A DNA stretch of 64,000 bases from a bacterium. GTDB taxonomy: Bacteria; Cyanobacteriota; Vampirovibrionia; Obscuribacterales; Obscuribacteraceae. Of this stretch, positions 51,976-60,897 are shown one piece after another. Made by a program: the position numbers and the translations under genes. Location of the stretch: positions 137,215 to 201,214 of the forward strand of contig JAGOSY010000003.1 in NCBI GenBank assembly GCA_018062085.1, given 5' to 3'. The notes beneath the pieces are model-generated. The model was not told the origin of the DNA and made no database searches. It saw only the letters and a list, made by a program, of their open reading frames with translations. Within the stretch, counting starts at the first letter, position 1. Each line of letters opens with the position of its first letter.

Positions 51976-54156
51976 TCAAATCAAGGGCAACAAGATTTGA
52001 AAGCCTTGCTGTTTGCTATTTTGATATGGCTTAAGGCTGGCGCCATGCTTGGTCAAGATAGAAATGGCAAGACCAAGGCTAAGCCCGCTTCTCAAATCGC
52101 CAGAGGCCTGAGAAAAGGCAACATAGCCCTGCTGTAGGCTGCCCAAGATAGAAGCAGGTAGACTTAAACCACTGCAAGCAATCAAAATTTCTAACTGTTC
52201 TGGCTCATGGTGAAAATCAATTACATATTCGGGCTGACCAGAGCTGGCGGAGACCAATATTCTCAATAGATGAGTCATGGCCTTAGCTAAACAATCTAAG
52301 TCAGCAGACAAGATAAAATCGTTAGGCGGCTGCTTGACACTAAGAGTCAGCTCCTTTGTCTGGTCGCTGGCAGAAATCATTTGCCTCAAACAATTGATCA
52401 AAGAAGCGAAAGAAGACTGAGTAATGTCTAACTCCTCTTCGCCAGCCTCCAACTTACCAAGGTTCAAAAAGTCTGTAGTGAGCGCAACGAGATTGTAGAA
52501 GACACACTCTGCCTCAGCCACAGAAGCCATATTTGTCGCTTTCGAAATATAGCTAAGGGTAGCAGAAAGAGACATGAGCGGTGAGCGCAAATCATGACCA
52601 ATCATATTGACGAAATCTCTTTTAGCAATCTCAATCTGCTCGCGCACCGATACATCGCGCACAAAGGCAATGCTTTTCTTGTAGCTTCTTCTTTCGCTAT
52701 GGCCATCCTCAGCATAATTACTAAGAACAAGCTCCACAGGCAAGTAGCTGCCATCCTTTCGCAAAAGTCTTTGGCTCAACTGTAAAGTCTCAATCTTGCG
52801 CGAACCTTGTTGGTCCGCACCAGCTAAAGCCGATGATCCAGTAACTTCCCCTGGGGTAGAAAACAACTGCTCAAGCGACAGACCCAATAGCTCACGTTCA
52901 GAATATAGTGATAGAGCCAAGCCATAGTCGTTGACAGAGGTTATCTGCCCAGAGGGGCTAAGCCCCACAACCATAAGAGGCAGGTTGTTGAGAATAATCC
53001 TAAAACGCTCTTCACTCTCGCGAATCTTAGTGTTGAGCTTATTCTTCTCGGTAACGTCATGAGCAACACACACTATCGTTTTATCAGAGCTCAATTTCGC
53101 TCTAAATGCAAAATCACGTCGCTCTCCGGCCCCGAGCCGAACACGACTCTCAAAACTAGTAGCCCCATTTGCAGCCGAGAGCGACTTGAGCGCCAGCAGC
53201 AAAGCCTCAGCATCACAAGGCTCGACTAAAGAATTGAGCCTACGACCAACCAAATCAGCGGCGTGGTAACCGAGAAGCTGAGCACTCGATTCTGAGACAC
53301 TCAATACTATTCCTTTTTGATCAAGCAAGCAGATGAAATCGGCTGCGTGCTCCAAAACCAGAGCTTCACGGCTCTTGAGCGAACTCAGGTGCATAGATAG
53401 ATCTCTAAAGTAAGACTCGATGTCACTAAGCTCGTGCATATATGGTATCAGCGGTTTATCCAAACCATTGTTGATGGCATTGAGTGAAATAGTTTTGATG
53501 CGTCTCAAAATCAAAAAAATTACAAAAAGAAAGCTCAAGATTGTAAAAGCAGTATTTGAGACCAAAGCCAGAAGTAAGATCTTAGATACCGCCCCAGCAG
53601 GAGATAAGCTACCGCTATCGGCAGTAGCCTCTAGCCCACGGTAATTATCATCAAGACGGCTCAGCAAATCGCTAATTTTATTAGTAACTTTGACAAGATC
53701 TGCACAATAGTGCATATGCCTGACTTTGAGACCAAAGTTGTATTGCATCCAATAACTTACATCGACTTGGTGCACCAAATCAATAGCTTCATCAAGAGCT
53801 AGTGACAAAGCACTCAATTGAAGCTCGTGCTCTGGTCGCTCTCGCAAGGAGTGCTTCAACTCAGCAAAATATACAGGCAAGCGCAAGAAAATCGCGGCAT
53901 AGCGATTCTCTGAATTTTTCGCAGTTCGAGTACGATCTATCAATGCAAAAGTAGCCACCTGCATAGCAGATGAAAACTGAGCAAGACAACTAACGACCTG
54001 ACGAGCCTCTTGCTCTTGACGCAAACTCTCCTCAAGCTTGGAAAACGAACTAAGGAGAGCACCGAAAAAGACGACATTGCTAGCGAAAATCAAGACGCCC
54101 AAAAGCATGGCATTTCTAGCCACCCCAGACTTCAAGGCTCGCCCCAAATCACTCAC
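51976..54156 (-). CDS. Membrane PAS histidine kinase-like protein with intact H-box but degraded ATPase domain
   Basis: This is a 726-residue protein from a GTG start overlapping the upstream kinase gene by 8 nt. It has an N-terminal membrane helix (about 16-38), an extracytoplasmic segment of about 145 residues, a second helix (about 200-222), two PAS domains, and a normal HisKA box KRDFVNMIGHDLRSPL with His521. The catalytic domain is degenerate. The N-box-like THLLRILVSAS lacks the Asn, the G1 box reads CSGLSLP instead of DxGxGxP, and G2 reads SGLSLGLAI. ATP binding is therefore doubtful. It is likely a phosphoacceptor or docking partner of its neighbour. No response regulator gene is adjacent. 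Confidence 0.85.
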   Translation of the reverse strand: MSDLGRALKSGVARNAMLLGVLIFASNVVFFGALLSSFSKLEESLRQEQEARQVVSCLAQFSSAMQVATFALIDRTRTAKNSENRYAAIFLRLPVYFAELKHSLRERPEHELQLSALSLALDEAIDLVHQVDVSYWMQYNFGLKVRHMHYCADLVKVTNKISDLLSRLDDNYRGLEATADSGSLSPAGAVSKILLLALVSNTAFTILSFLFVIFLILRRIKTISLNAINNGLDKPLIPYMHELSDIESYFRDLSMHLSSLKSREALVLEHAADFICLLDQKGIVLSVSESSAQLLGYHAADLVGRRLNSLVEPCDAEALLLALKSLSAANGATSFESRVRLGAGERRDFAFRAKLSSDKTIVCVAHDVTEKNKLNTKIRESEERFRIILNNLPLMVVGLSPSGQITSVNDYGLALSLYSERELLGLSLEQLFSTPGEVTGSSALAGADQQGSRKIETLQLSQRLLRKDGSYLPVELVLSNYAEDGHSERRSYKKSIAFVRDVSVREQIEIAKRDFVNMIGHDLRSPLMSLSATLSYISKATNMASVAEAECVFYNLVALTTDFLNLGKLEAGEEELDITQSSFASLINCLRQMISASDQTKELTLSVKQPPNDFILSADLDCLAKAMTHLLRILVSASSGQPEYVIDFHHEPEQLEILIACSGLSLPASILGSLQQGYVAFSQASGDLRSGLSLGLAISILTKHGASLKPYQNSKQQGFQILLPLI

Positions 54157-56329
54157 TTGGAACCTCTAGGCGTGGCAGTTTGAACCAGAATCGACTTCCA
54201 CCTGTCTCTCTATTTTCGACACCAATAGTTCCACCATGGGCCTCCACTATAGACTGACAGATGGCTAGCCCGAGTCCTGTGCCAGAACTAGCGTCGCTAA
54301 CACTCGCCTGCCCATAAGCTTGAAATATTTGCGCCTGTTTTGCTAGGGGCACCCCTCGACCAGAGTCTATTACGCTAAATTCAACTTGATCACGGTCTTG
54401 CCCCACTTGCAGCAACACAGTGCCGCCTTTGAACGAAAACTTAATGGCATTAGAGATAAGATTGATTAGAACTTGCACCACTCGCTCAAAGTCAGCAAGC
54501 ACTACTTGCGGTGTCATCTGCAGCTCTAGTTTAACACCCTGGTTCAAAGCATAATCAGCCAACGAAGCAATTGCTGAGTCGGCCAAATCACTCGCCCTAA
54601 TGGGCACCAGCGCCCCGACCAACTTACCAGGAGCCAACTCTTCAAGCCGCAATAGCTCATCAAGCAAGCGTATTAGTCGATTGACGTTAAGTACAAATTT
54701 TTGCACACGTGTCTGTTCTTTCTCGGTTTTTACTTCGATACCTAACACCATCTGCTTAACTTTCAATATTGGCTCACCGAGGTTGCGCCAAAGCAACTGG
54801 AGGAAGTCTTTACGCAGATTCTCAAGCTTGACCTTCTCGCTGACATCCTCAACAACTAAGAGAGTCTCATTCGTGCCAGCAAGATCAACAACCGTGATCT
54901 CGCAATCGAGACCATCAGCCTTTCTATTGCCGATCTTTATATTACCGATCTGAGTGCGCAACTGACCGACCCGCCTAGCTTGGACAAGAACATCATTGTC
55001 TCTAAAGACATCATCTACATGGCGAGAAGCAGAAGCAGAAGTAGAACCAGAAGTAGAACCAATGGCACCGTTGAGCATCTGCTCCATTCGTTCATTGGTC
55101 GATAAAAATGCACCAAATTGATCAACGACAACCAAACCAATTGGAAGATTGCGCATCAACATGCGAACATCATTCTCTTTTTCTCTCAGCTCCTCTTCTC
55201 GATGTTTGGCAGCACCAATGTCGCTAACAAAGCAAAATGTAGAGTGATCGACCTCTGACCAATATCCAGAGAAGCGGCTATCAACCAGTGCTCCATCGTT
55301 GCGTTTTATCGCTAGTTCAAAAGCCGAAGAATGATCTTCATGAGGCAAAGACAAAAGGAAAGCTCGCATCGCCTGCCGACTTTCTGGCGGCACTATAGTT
55401 TGCCACGGTGCACCTTCTAGTTCGCTTGGCTGATAGCCCCATTGCCCCAAAGCGGCAGCGTTCAAATCTCTTATACGACCTTCTGAATCAAGCCTGAAAA
55501 TCACATCAGATGCACCATCTACTAATGTCATTTCATAGCGAGCTGAATTCTCTAATGCCTGAATGGTTTCCCGCAGAAGTTTATCCAGCTTGGCAAGCTC
55601 ATCACCCGAAGACGGAAAATCTACCAAAGGCTGATTGCTCTTGTATCGGTCAATGTTTAGAGCCAAGGCAGTTATCCCATTTACCAGACGACTGAGCACC
55701 AAAGCCAAAAGGATAAAGGTAAAGACTATATCGACAAAAAAGGCACCAACGAGAATACCCTTGGCACTCAAAAGAGAATTCGCACTCAAAATCTCCCTTG
55801 CCGGTCTCTGAGCCTTGTAGCGGGCTAACAACTCTTGGTAATGCTCGTAAATATCATGACTCAATACTAAAGACGATGGGTCTACTTTTACTTTGCTAGG
55901 TTTCGCCGTGTTGTTGCTGTGGACTAGTTGTTTTCTATAGAATGCTTCTGCCGCGCGAAAAATCTTCTCTTGTTCTTGCAAAATTTCTTGGGCGGGTAAG
56001 TCTTCGCTGGAGAGGGCACGTAGCCGCCTAAACTCACTTTCGATGCGCACTGATAGCGCCTGCCACATTTCGGTATCTGGGTCTGAATTACGCCCATCTT
56101 TAGAGAGGTCAAAAATAAGCAAAATGCCAAATTTTTCTGTTAAATTGGCAATTCTATTGCTAATTGAAACCACTGCCACCCGGTGTCTTTGGCCAGCCAG
56201 CTTACTATCAATATCACTCAATAAATAGACAATCAGCAAGCCAAAGGCAAGCTGAGCAATCAGCAAAAGGACCACCGCTAGCAGTGCATCTTTGGCGATA
56301 GTACGCTGTCTGAACATACCAATTGACAT
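54149..56329 (-). CDS. Membrane PAS histidine kinase-like protein with intact ATPase but Arg in place of the phosphoacceptor His
   Basis: Starting at MSIGMFRQR the product is 726 residues, the same length as its partner. A longer reading would run antisense through the neighbouring TPR gene. It has a membrane helix (about 14-36), an extracytoplasmic segment, a second helix, two PAS domains, then the dimerisation region RKDFLQLLWRNLGEPIL, where Arg515 (codon CGC) occupies the usual His position. The ATPase domain is complete: NLISNAIKFS, DSGRGVP, and SSGTGLGLAI followed by EAHGG. It should bind and hydrolyse ATP but cannot autophosphorylate on a canonical His. Confidence 0.85.
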   Translation of the reverse strand: MSIGMFRQRTIAKDALLAVVLLLIAQLAFGLLIVYLLSDIDSKLAGQRHRVAVVSISNRIANLTEKFGILLIFDLSKDGRNSDPDTEMWQALSVRIESEFRRLRALSSEDLPAQEILQEQEKIFRAAEAFYRKQLVHSNNTAKPSKVKVDPSSLVLSHDIYEHYQELLARYKAQRPAREILSANSLLSAKGILVGAFFVDIVFTFILLALVLSRLVNGITALALNIDRYKSNQPLVDFPSSGDELAKLDKLLRETIQALENSARYEMTLVDGASDVIFRLDSEGRIRDLNAAALGQWGYQPSELEGAPWQTIVPPESRQAMRAFLLSLPHEDHSSAFELAIKRNDGALVDSRFSGYWSEVDHSTFCFVSDIGAAKHREEELREKENDVRMLMRNLPIGLVVVDQFGAFLSTNERMEQMLNGAIGSTSGSTSASASRHVDDVFRDNDVLVQARRVGQLRTQIGNIKIGNRKADGLDCEITVVDLAGTNETLLVVEDVSEKVKLENLRKDFLQLLWRNLGEPILKVKQMVLGIEVKTEKEQTRVQKFVLNVNRLIRLLDELLRLEELAPGKLVGALVPIRASDLADSAIASLADYALNQGVKLELQMTPQVVLADFERVVQVLINLISNAIKFSFKGGTVLLQVGQDRDQVEFSVIDSGRGVPLAKQAQIFQAYGQASVSDASSGTGLGLAICQSIVEAHGGTIGVENRETGGSRFWFKLPRLEVPSE

Positions 56330-56462
56330 GTCATCCAACTTGCATGGTAAACACCAGTCGCTCACTATAACATCTGTAACTGGCAAGCCAAGGGTAATAG
56401 CACTGACATGCAATAGATGGGATAATTCAAAAGCTTTTTTACAGTTTGGTGGAGAAAGATAA

Positions 56463-57413
56463 ATGCTTACAGGCTTCAAATGCTCAGCTAACTTGGCAAC
56501 ACAGACCAATCTATGCACCTCCAAGGTCACCGTCGCACAGGTCTTGACTGCTCTTGCCTTAGCCAACCTTGCCAACTTCGGTTTGCTAACTGGCGGTCTG
56601 CCAAATGGAGCCTCCGCCGCCGCCCCGACCAAAGCCACAAAAACAACAGTCAAATCTACCAAGACAGTTAAAAAAGGCGCAAAAGAAAATGCCGAGGCCT
56701 TCGCCGCACTAAAAGAAGGCGTAAGACTTCTAGGTGAGCACAAAGGTCAGGAAGCAATGGCAAAGTTCGACGAAGCCATAAAGCTGAGCCCCAACTACGC
56801 GCGTGCTTATGCCAACAGAGCCAATCTTCATATGCTCGCCCGCCAGTACAAAAAGGCCGAGGCTGATTGCACCAAGGCCATCAGCTTAGACCCGAAGCTC
56901 TATATGGCATATCTCAATAGATCATGGGCCGAACTTGAAATGGGCCAGTATGCAAAAGCCAATGATGATGCCAGCAAAGCTATTGCTCTACAGCCTAAGT
57001 TAACCATGGCCTATGCCAACCGCGCCCGCGCACTGAACCATCTTGGCCGCCACAAAGAAGCAGTGACTGACTGCGACAAGGCAGTTCAACTGCACCCTAA
57101 ATTTAGCCCAGCCTACGTCAACCGAGCCCATGCCTATGTTGGCTTGAAAGAGTACGAAAAGGCAGTAGCCGACAGTGATAAGGCCATAGAACTTAATCCA
57201 CATTCGGCCCGCGCTTATGCCAACCGTGGCAAAGCCTACCGTCACCTAGGCAAACTTGATCAAGCCCTAGCCGACAGCAATAAAGCCATTGAACTAGACA
57301 GCAAACTCGGCTCAGCCTACGCCAATCGCGCCGCTACCTACGCTCTAATGTCAGGCAAAGACTTAAAGACAGCCGTAGAGTTTGGCTTCAAGCCCGATCA
57401 CGAAACCAAGTAA
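56463..57413 (+). CDS. Exported TPR protein
   Basis: This 316-residue protein starts at an ATG with GGAGAAAG upstream. A hydrophobic, Ala-rich signal region (about 20-60) and a Lys/Thr linker precede seven regular TPR units from about residue 70. Each is of the RAYANRANLHMLARQYKKAE or YVNRAHAYVGLKEYEKA type, and spacing is an exact 34 residues. The units are very regular, unlike the diverged TPRs elsewhere in the window. It is divergent from the kinase pair and may share their control region (56330-56462). It is followed by a clear terminator. Confidence 0.8.
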   Translation: MLTGFKCSANLATQTNLCTSKVTVAQVLTALALANLANFGLLTGGLPNGASAAAPTKATKTTVKSTKTVKKGAKENAEAFAALKEGVRLLGEHKGQEAMAKFDEAIKLSPNYARAYANRANLHMLARQYKKAEADCTKAISLDPKLYMAYLNRSWAELEMGQYAKANDDASKAIALQPKLTMAYANRARALNHLGRHKEAVTDCDKAVQLHPKFSPAYVNRAHAYVGLKEYEKAVADSDKAIELNPHSARAYANRGKAYRHLGKLDQALADSNKAIELDSKLGSAYANRAATYALMSGKDLKTAVEFGFKPDHETK

Positions 57414-57433
57414 GCAAAATTATCAGCTCAATC

Positions 57434-57461
57434 AAAAAGCCTCCTTATGTGGGGGCTTTTT
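57434..57461 (+). terminator. Intrinsic terminator after the TPR gene
   Basis: AAAAAGCCTCC pairs with GGGGGCTTTTT (one G-T pair) around a short loop, followed by a T-run 20 nt beyond the stop. Confidence 0.75.
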
Positions 57462-57596
57462 GCTTAACTCTCTAGATTCTGAATTCGGTGTTAAGACCTG
57501 AGGGTTGTCACGCGCAATCGCTAGGATAGTAATACTTGAAATAGCCAACTTCAAATAGGTAATTCCAGATAGGTAACTCCAAGTAGGTAGCAAAAT

Positions 57597-58559
57597 TTGT
57601 TTCCACTTTCAGACGACAATCCCACGCGCTCATACCCTGTAATCAATCATCTTTTGATCGCAGCTAACATTGTCATTTTTATCTGGACTGTAACCTCCGG
57701 ACTTCTCGCCAACGACGCCGAAGTGACCAGATATTGCTTTGTCCCTAGTCGTTTTCTCGGCCACGTCTCATTACAAGAATTTTCGACCTTCTTTTCTGCC
57801 ATGTTTATGCACGCCGGCTTCGCCCATCTCATCGGCAACATGTGGTACCTCTTCATTTTTGGTGACAACGTCGAAGACCGCATGGGTAAAGAAAACTATT
57901 TACTCTTCTATCTAAGCTGCGGCATTCTCGCTGCCCTTACACACATTTTGGTCTATCCCAGCTCAAGCATTCCCTCACTTGGTGCCAGTGGTGCCATTGC
58001 CGGTGTACTGGCAGCCTATCTCTTGCTCTTCCCCGGGGCCCAAGTAACCACCTGGATTACCTGGTTCTTCCGGCCGAAGCTGCCAGCCTGGGTTCTGATT
58101 GGTGTCTTCTTCGCCATGAACTGCATCAATGGGCTCTTTGGTAACGACAACCAAGTTGGTTGGTTTGCCCACATTGGTGGCTTCCTCGGTGGCATACTGC
58201 TTCTAAAACTAGTGATGCGCCATGCTGAAGAGCCAGGCAAGCACCCCGGTGCTGATATTTCACAGAATTCTCTGCCTCTGATTGCCACGGTAGTAATTGC
58301 GCTCTACGGCATCGGTGTCGTCGGCTACGCCATCTATCCGCACTTGAACCTCACAGGCAAGACCACACAAGCAGAAACTAATGTGCCCAGTACAAAAAAA
58401 ACAGCGGGAGCAGGCAGCGCAAAAAAAGTGGTGCCACCACCCACATCAACATCTTCACCGGGCAAAAAGCCACACCATTATTCTCACGACACGCATCACA
58501 AAGCAAGTTCACAGCCTAAGCCAAAAGCAAAAGGCCCTTCGCTGAAGGGCCCTCACTAA
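57597..58559 (+). CDS. Rhomboid family intramembrane serine protease
   Basis: This is a 320-residue protein from a TTG start; the N-terminus MFPLSDDNPTRSYPVINHLL is typical of bacterial rhomboids. Six or seven membrane helices carry the catalytic dyad: Ser131 in GASG and His192 in WFAHIGG. The L1-loop motif FMHAGFAHLIGNMWYL is also present. Rhomboids cleave single-pass membrane proteins within the membrane. A C-terminal tail of about 75 residues is basic, Lys/Ser/Pro/His-rich and presumably cytosolic. Upstream are three copies of an AGGTA(A/G) unit at about 15-nt spacing; the ribosome site is weak. Confidence 0.9.
   Translation: MFPLSDDNPTRSYPVINHLLIAANIVIFIWTVTSGLLANDAEVTRYCFVPSRFLGHVSLQEFSTFFSAMFMHAGFAHLIGNMWYLFIFGDNVEDRMGKENYLLFYLSCGILAALTHILVYPSSSIPSLGASGAIAGVLAAYLLLFPGAQVTTWITWFFRPKLPAWVLIGVFFAMNCINGLFGNDNQVGWFAHIGGFLGGILLLKLVMRHAEEPGKHPGADISQNSLPLIATVVIALYGIGVVGYAIYPHLNLTGKTTQAETNVPSTKKTAGAGSAKKVVPPPTSTSSPGKKPHHYSHDTHHKASSQPKPKAKGPSLKGPH
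58532..58551. terminator. Hairpin at the end of the rhomboid gene
   Basis: GGCCCTTC and GAAGGGCC pair around GCT within the last codons of the rhomboid gene. The convergent gene ends about 30 nt further on, so it could serve both directions, although no strong T-run follows. Confidence 0.4.
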
Positions 58560-58587
58560 AAATAATCAATCAATCAGAGTCTAAAAG

Positions 58588-58977
58588 CTACCACTTATAG
58601 GTCTTAATACCATACTGCGGATCGAATGCTGCCGGAGCCGGAGCAGTAGTGCTGTACAAGCCACCAGTCTCACTTTCTGCACCGCTACCATAGACGCCAC
58701 CAGACTCGCTGCTAGCGCCAACTTCAGATAGTCCACCAGATTCAGACTCAGCACCATTGTTATAAACGCCACCTGATTCAGATTCAGCACCACTGTTGTA
58801 GACTCCGCCAGACTCAGATTCGGCGCCGCTACCATATACGCCACCAGACTCGCTGCCACCACCCATAATGAACCCGCCGGATTCGCTTTCAGCAGAGACA
58901 GGTGCAGCACAGTAACCAATCAACGCAACTGCCACAGCTAACCTGAGAGTGACCGCAACTGAATTTTTCTTTCTCAT
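58588..58977 (-). CDS. Exported protein with ESESGG repeats
   Basis: This is a 129-residue protein from the ATG with GGAAGGG upstream; the open frame extends further 5' without a good ribosome site. The signal peptide (TLRLAVAVALIGYCAAPVSA) is followed by about seven repeats of 11-14 residues of the form AESESGGVY.(S/N)G and an ordered-looking C-terminus (FDPQYGIKTYKW). The mature chain is acidic and Gly-rich, reminiscent of calcium-binding or surface-coat repeats, but no family was recognised. Confidence 0.6.
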   Translation of the reverse strand: MRKKNSVAVTLRLAVAVALIGYCAAPVSAESESGGFIMGGGSESGGVYGSGAESESGGVYNSGAESESGGVYNNGAESESGGLSEVGASSESGGVYGSGAESETGGLYSTTAPAPAAFDPQYGIKTYKW

Positions 58978-59078
58978 TTTGCCCTTCCGAAGAAACATTA
59001 CTGTTAAAAGGTGATAGTACATATCAATTATACCCGGTCTGCCAACCGGAATAGAAAGTGAACAAACAGCGCCAGATA

Positions 59079-60194
59079 TCAAGTAGGCTTATTAGTTTTG
59101 ACAACGTTACCACCAGCTGACTGAGCATCTGCTAGAGACAACTGACTGGCAGCAAACAATGTATCAAATGTCTGCCTCCCCTCGGCCATAGCAGCAATAC
59201 CAACGCTGGCCGTCTGTGGATACCAAAGGTCGTCTTGTTTGGGCAAAGCCTTGCCAAGATTCATCAAGGCTTCATTGATACGCTTGCGGGTACTATCAAT
59301 AATCTTGAAAGCTTCATCTGCAGCAACATGAGGCATACAAACGATAAACTCATCCACGCCCCAACGGCCAATAACGTCTATAGGCCGAGCATTGGCTTTA
59401 ATTGCTTGAGCTACAGTTTTAATAATGGCGTCGCCACTAGCTGAGCCATACAAATCTGGCGAACGCTTGTTCAAATCAAGATCTATCACAGCCACACTTA
59501 GCTCATAGCTGCAGTACTTGGCCCGGGCCACTTCTTTTTCAAAGCTGCTGGCCGAACTACGTCGATTGAGCAAACCAGTAGCACTGTCTTCTGTTTCTTT
59601 CGCTTCAAGGTTGGCCACTAGCTGCTCCACTTCGGCCAATTTAGCCAAATAGTCAGCAATGGCAAGCAAACTATCAAGCACCTGCTTATTCCAACCGCCC
59701 AACTCGCCTTGCTGCAAAACCAGCAAGCCAGCTCTGCGCTCACCGGTTGCTTCTGACTGAACTCTAAGTGGAATCAAATAACTCTTCTGCGGGCCGAAAG
59801 TTTCCCAGACACGCACGAAGTACTCGCGCAGCGGCTCATCGATATCTTGGGCATACTCAGCCAAATTCTCTACGGTTGAAAGCTCATCAGAGTTAGCAAT
59901 CAACTGCTCAGCCAATTTCTGGCCAATGGGGCTAGCAAAATGATGGGCAATGGCGCCCACACCAGAAGCCATATATTCAAAAACTTCGATGTCTGGCCGC
60001 TCAAGCGAAGTGACAAAAATAAAGCAGCGCGACGATTCAAAAACTTTGCCAATACGCTCGATTACACTTTGAATGTCACCAGCATAATTCCACGACAAGT
60101 GTTTGCTGCTGCGCAAAACACTGCACAAAGCCTTAAGCACGCCATCAGAATTAAATGGTCTAAAATCAAGCTCAGTTGTCTCTTTCGATTTCAA
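59079..60194 (-). CDS. GAF plus GGDEF-like signalling protein with a GVDEF active site
   Basis: This is a 371-residue cytosolic protein from a TTG start with AGGGTGAG upstream. Residues 25-195 look like a GAF-type sensor domain. The C-terminal half is a GGDEF domain: DSATGLLNRRS, VAVIDLDLNKRSPDLYG, ASGDAIIKTVAQAIK, the signature RWGVDEFIV and ASVGIAAMAEG. The signature is GVDEF rather than GGDEF, and the substrate-loop Asn/Asp positions are also altered. Diguanylate cyclase activity is therefore uncertain; a c-di-GMP or GTP-sensing role is possible. Confidence 0.8.
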   Translation of the reverse strand: MKSKETTELDFRPFNSDGVLKALCSVLRSSKHLSWNYAGDIQSVIERIGKVFESSRCFIFVTSLERPDIEVFEYMASGVGAIAHHFASPIGQKLAEQLIANSDELSTVENLAEYAQDIDEPLREYFVRVWETFGPQKSYLIPLRVQSEATGERRAGLLVLQQGELGGWNKQVLDSLLAIADYLAKLAEVEQLVANLEAKETEDSATGLLNRRSSASSFEKEVARAKYCSYELSVAVIDLDLNKRSPDLYGSASGDAIIKTVAQAIKANARPIDVIGRWGVDEFIVCMPHVAADEAFKIIDSTRKRINEALMNLGKALPKQDDLWYPQTASVGIAAMAEGRQTFDTLFAASQLSLADAQSAGGNVVKTNKPT

Positions 60195-60258
60195 TGTCTC
60201 ACCCTAAAAGTTCAAGAGATGCCAACGAGATACCAAGACCCTCTAATAAAGAGCCTTA

Positions 60259-60897
60259 CTAAGAACCTACAAACGGATTTTCTTTCTTCTCAGTCCAAAT
60301 ATCAGTATCTGGGCCATGGCCAGTTACAACCCTGGTACTGTCATCGAGAGTAAACAAGCGATTCTTAATCGAATCTACGATTTGTTCAAAGGAGCCGCCC
60401 CAAAGATCGGTGCGACCAATTGAACGTTGAAAGAGAGTGTCGCCAGCAAACAAAACGCTATCTTTATCTTGCAGGCAGAAACAGGTAGAACCCGGTGTAT
60501 GGCCAGGAGTATGAATAACTGAGGCCTTATGCTTACCAATGATCATCTCTTCTTCATCTTCAAGAAAATGGTCTACTGGTAGCGGAGCTTCAGCTTTAAA
60601 GCCAAATCTTCCCGCTTGCATAGTGAGATTATCGTAGAGAAACTGATCGCCTTTGCTCAAGCAAATAAGCGCGCCAGTTTTCTCTTTCATGGCCTTAGAG
60701 CCAATGATATGGTCAAAGTGAGCATGGGTGTGCAGCAAATATTTAGCAGTCAAATTGTGCTTTTTTAGTGCAGCAAGAATAATCTCAACATCGCCGCCTG
60801 GATCAATCACGACAGCTTCGCCAGTTTCTTTGCAACCAACTATCGAGCAATTACACTGCAAAGGACCAACGGGAAAGCTTTCGAGAATGAGACTCAT
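60259..60897 (-). CDS. Metallo-beta-lactamase fold hydrolase (glyoxalase II-like)
   Basis: This is a 212-residue protein. The zinc-binding motif HTHAHFDH, then HTPGHTPGS, FAGDTLFQRSIGRTD and the late GHGPDTD are all intact, as in glyoxalase II-like and related thioester or persulfide hydrolases. Length fits the short bacterial subgroup without the extra C-terminal substrate domain. The ATG overlaps the prs stop codon (ATGA), so it is co-translated with prs. The exact substrate cannot be told. Confidence 0.85.
   Translation of the reverse strand: MSLILESFPVGPLQCNCSIVGCKETGEAVVIDPGGDVEIILAALKKHNLTAKYLLHTHAHFDHIIGSKAMKEKTGALICLSKGDQFLYDNLTMQAGRFGFKAEAPLPVDHFLEDEEEMIIGKHKASVIHTPGHTPGSTCFCLQDKDSVLFAGDTLFQRSIGRTDLWGGSFEQIVDSIKNRLFTLDDSTRVVTGHGPDTDIWTEKKENPFVGS

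Noticed and set aside
56330..56743. N-terminal extension of the ATPase-intact kinase
   Set aside because: It is antisense to the well-supported TPR gene, and the shorter start gives the same length and layout as the partner kinase.
57552..57590. AGGTA repeats before the rhomboid gene
   Set aside because: Three imperfect units of about 15 nt with no clear operator symmetry; not called as a separate regulatory site.
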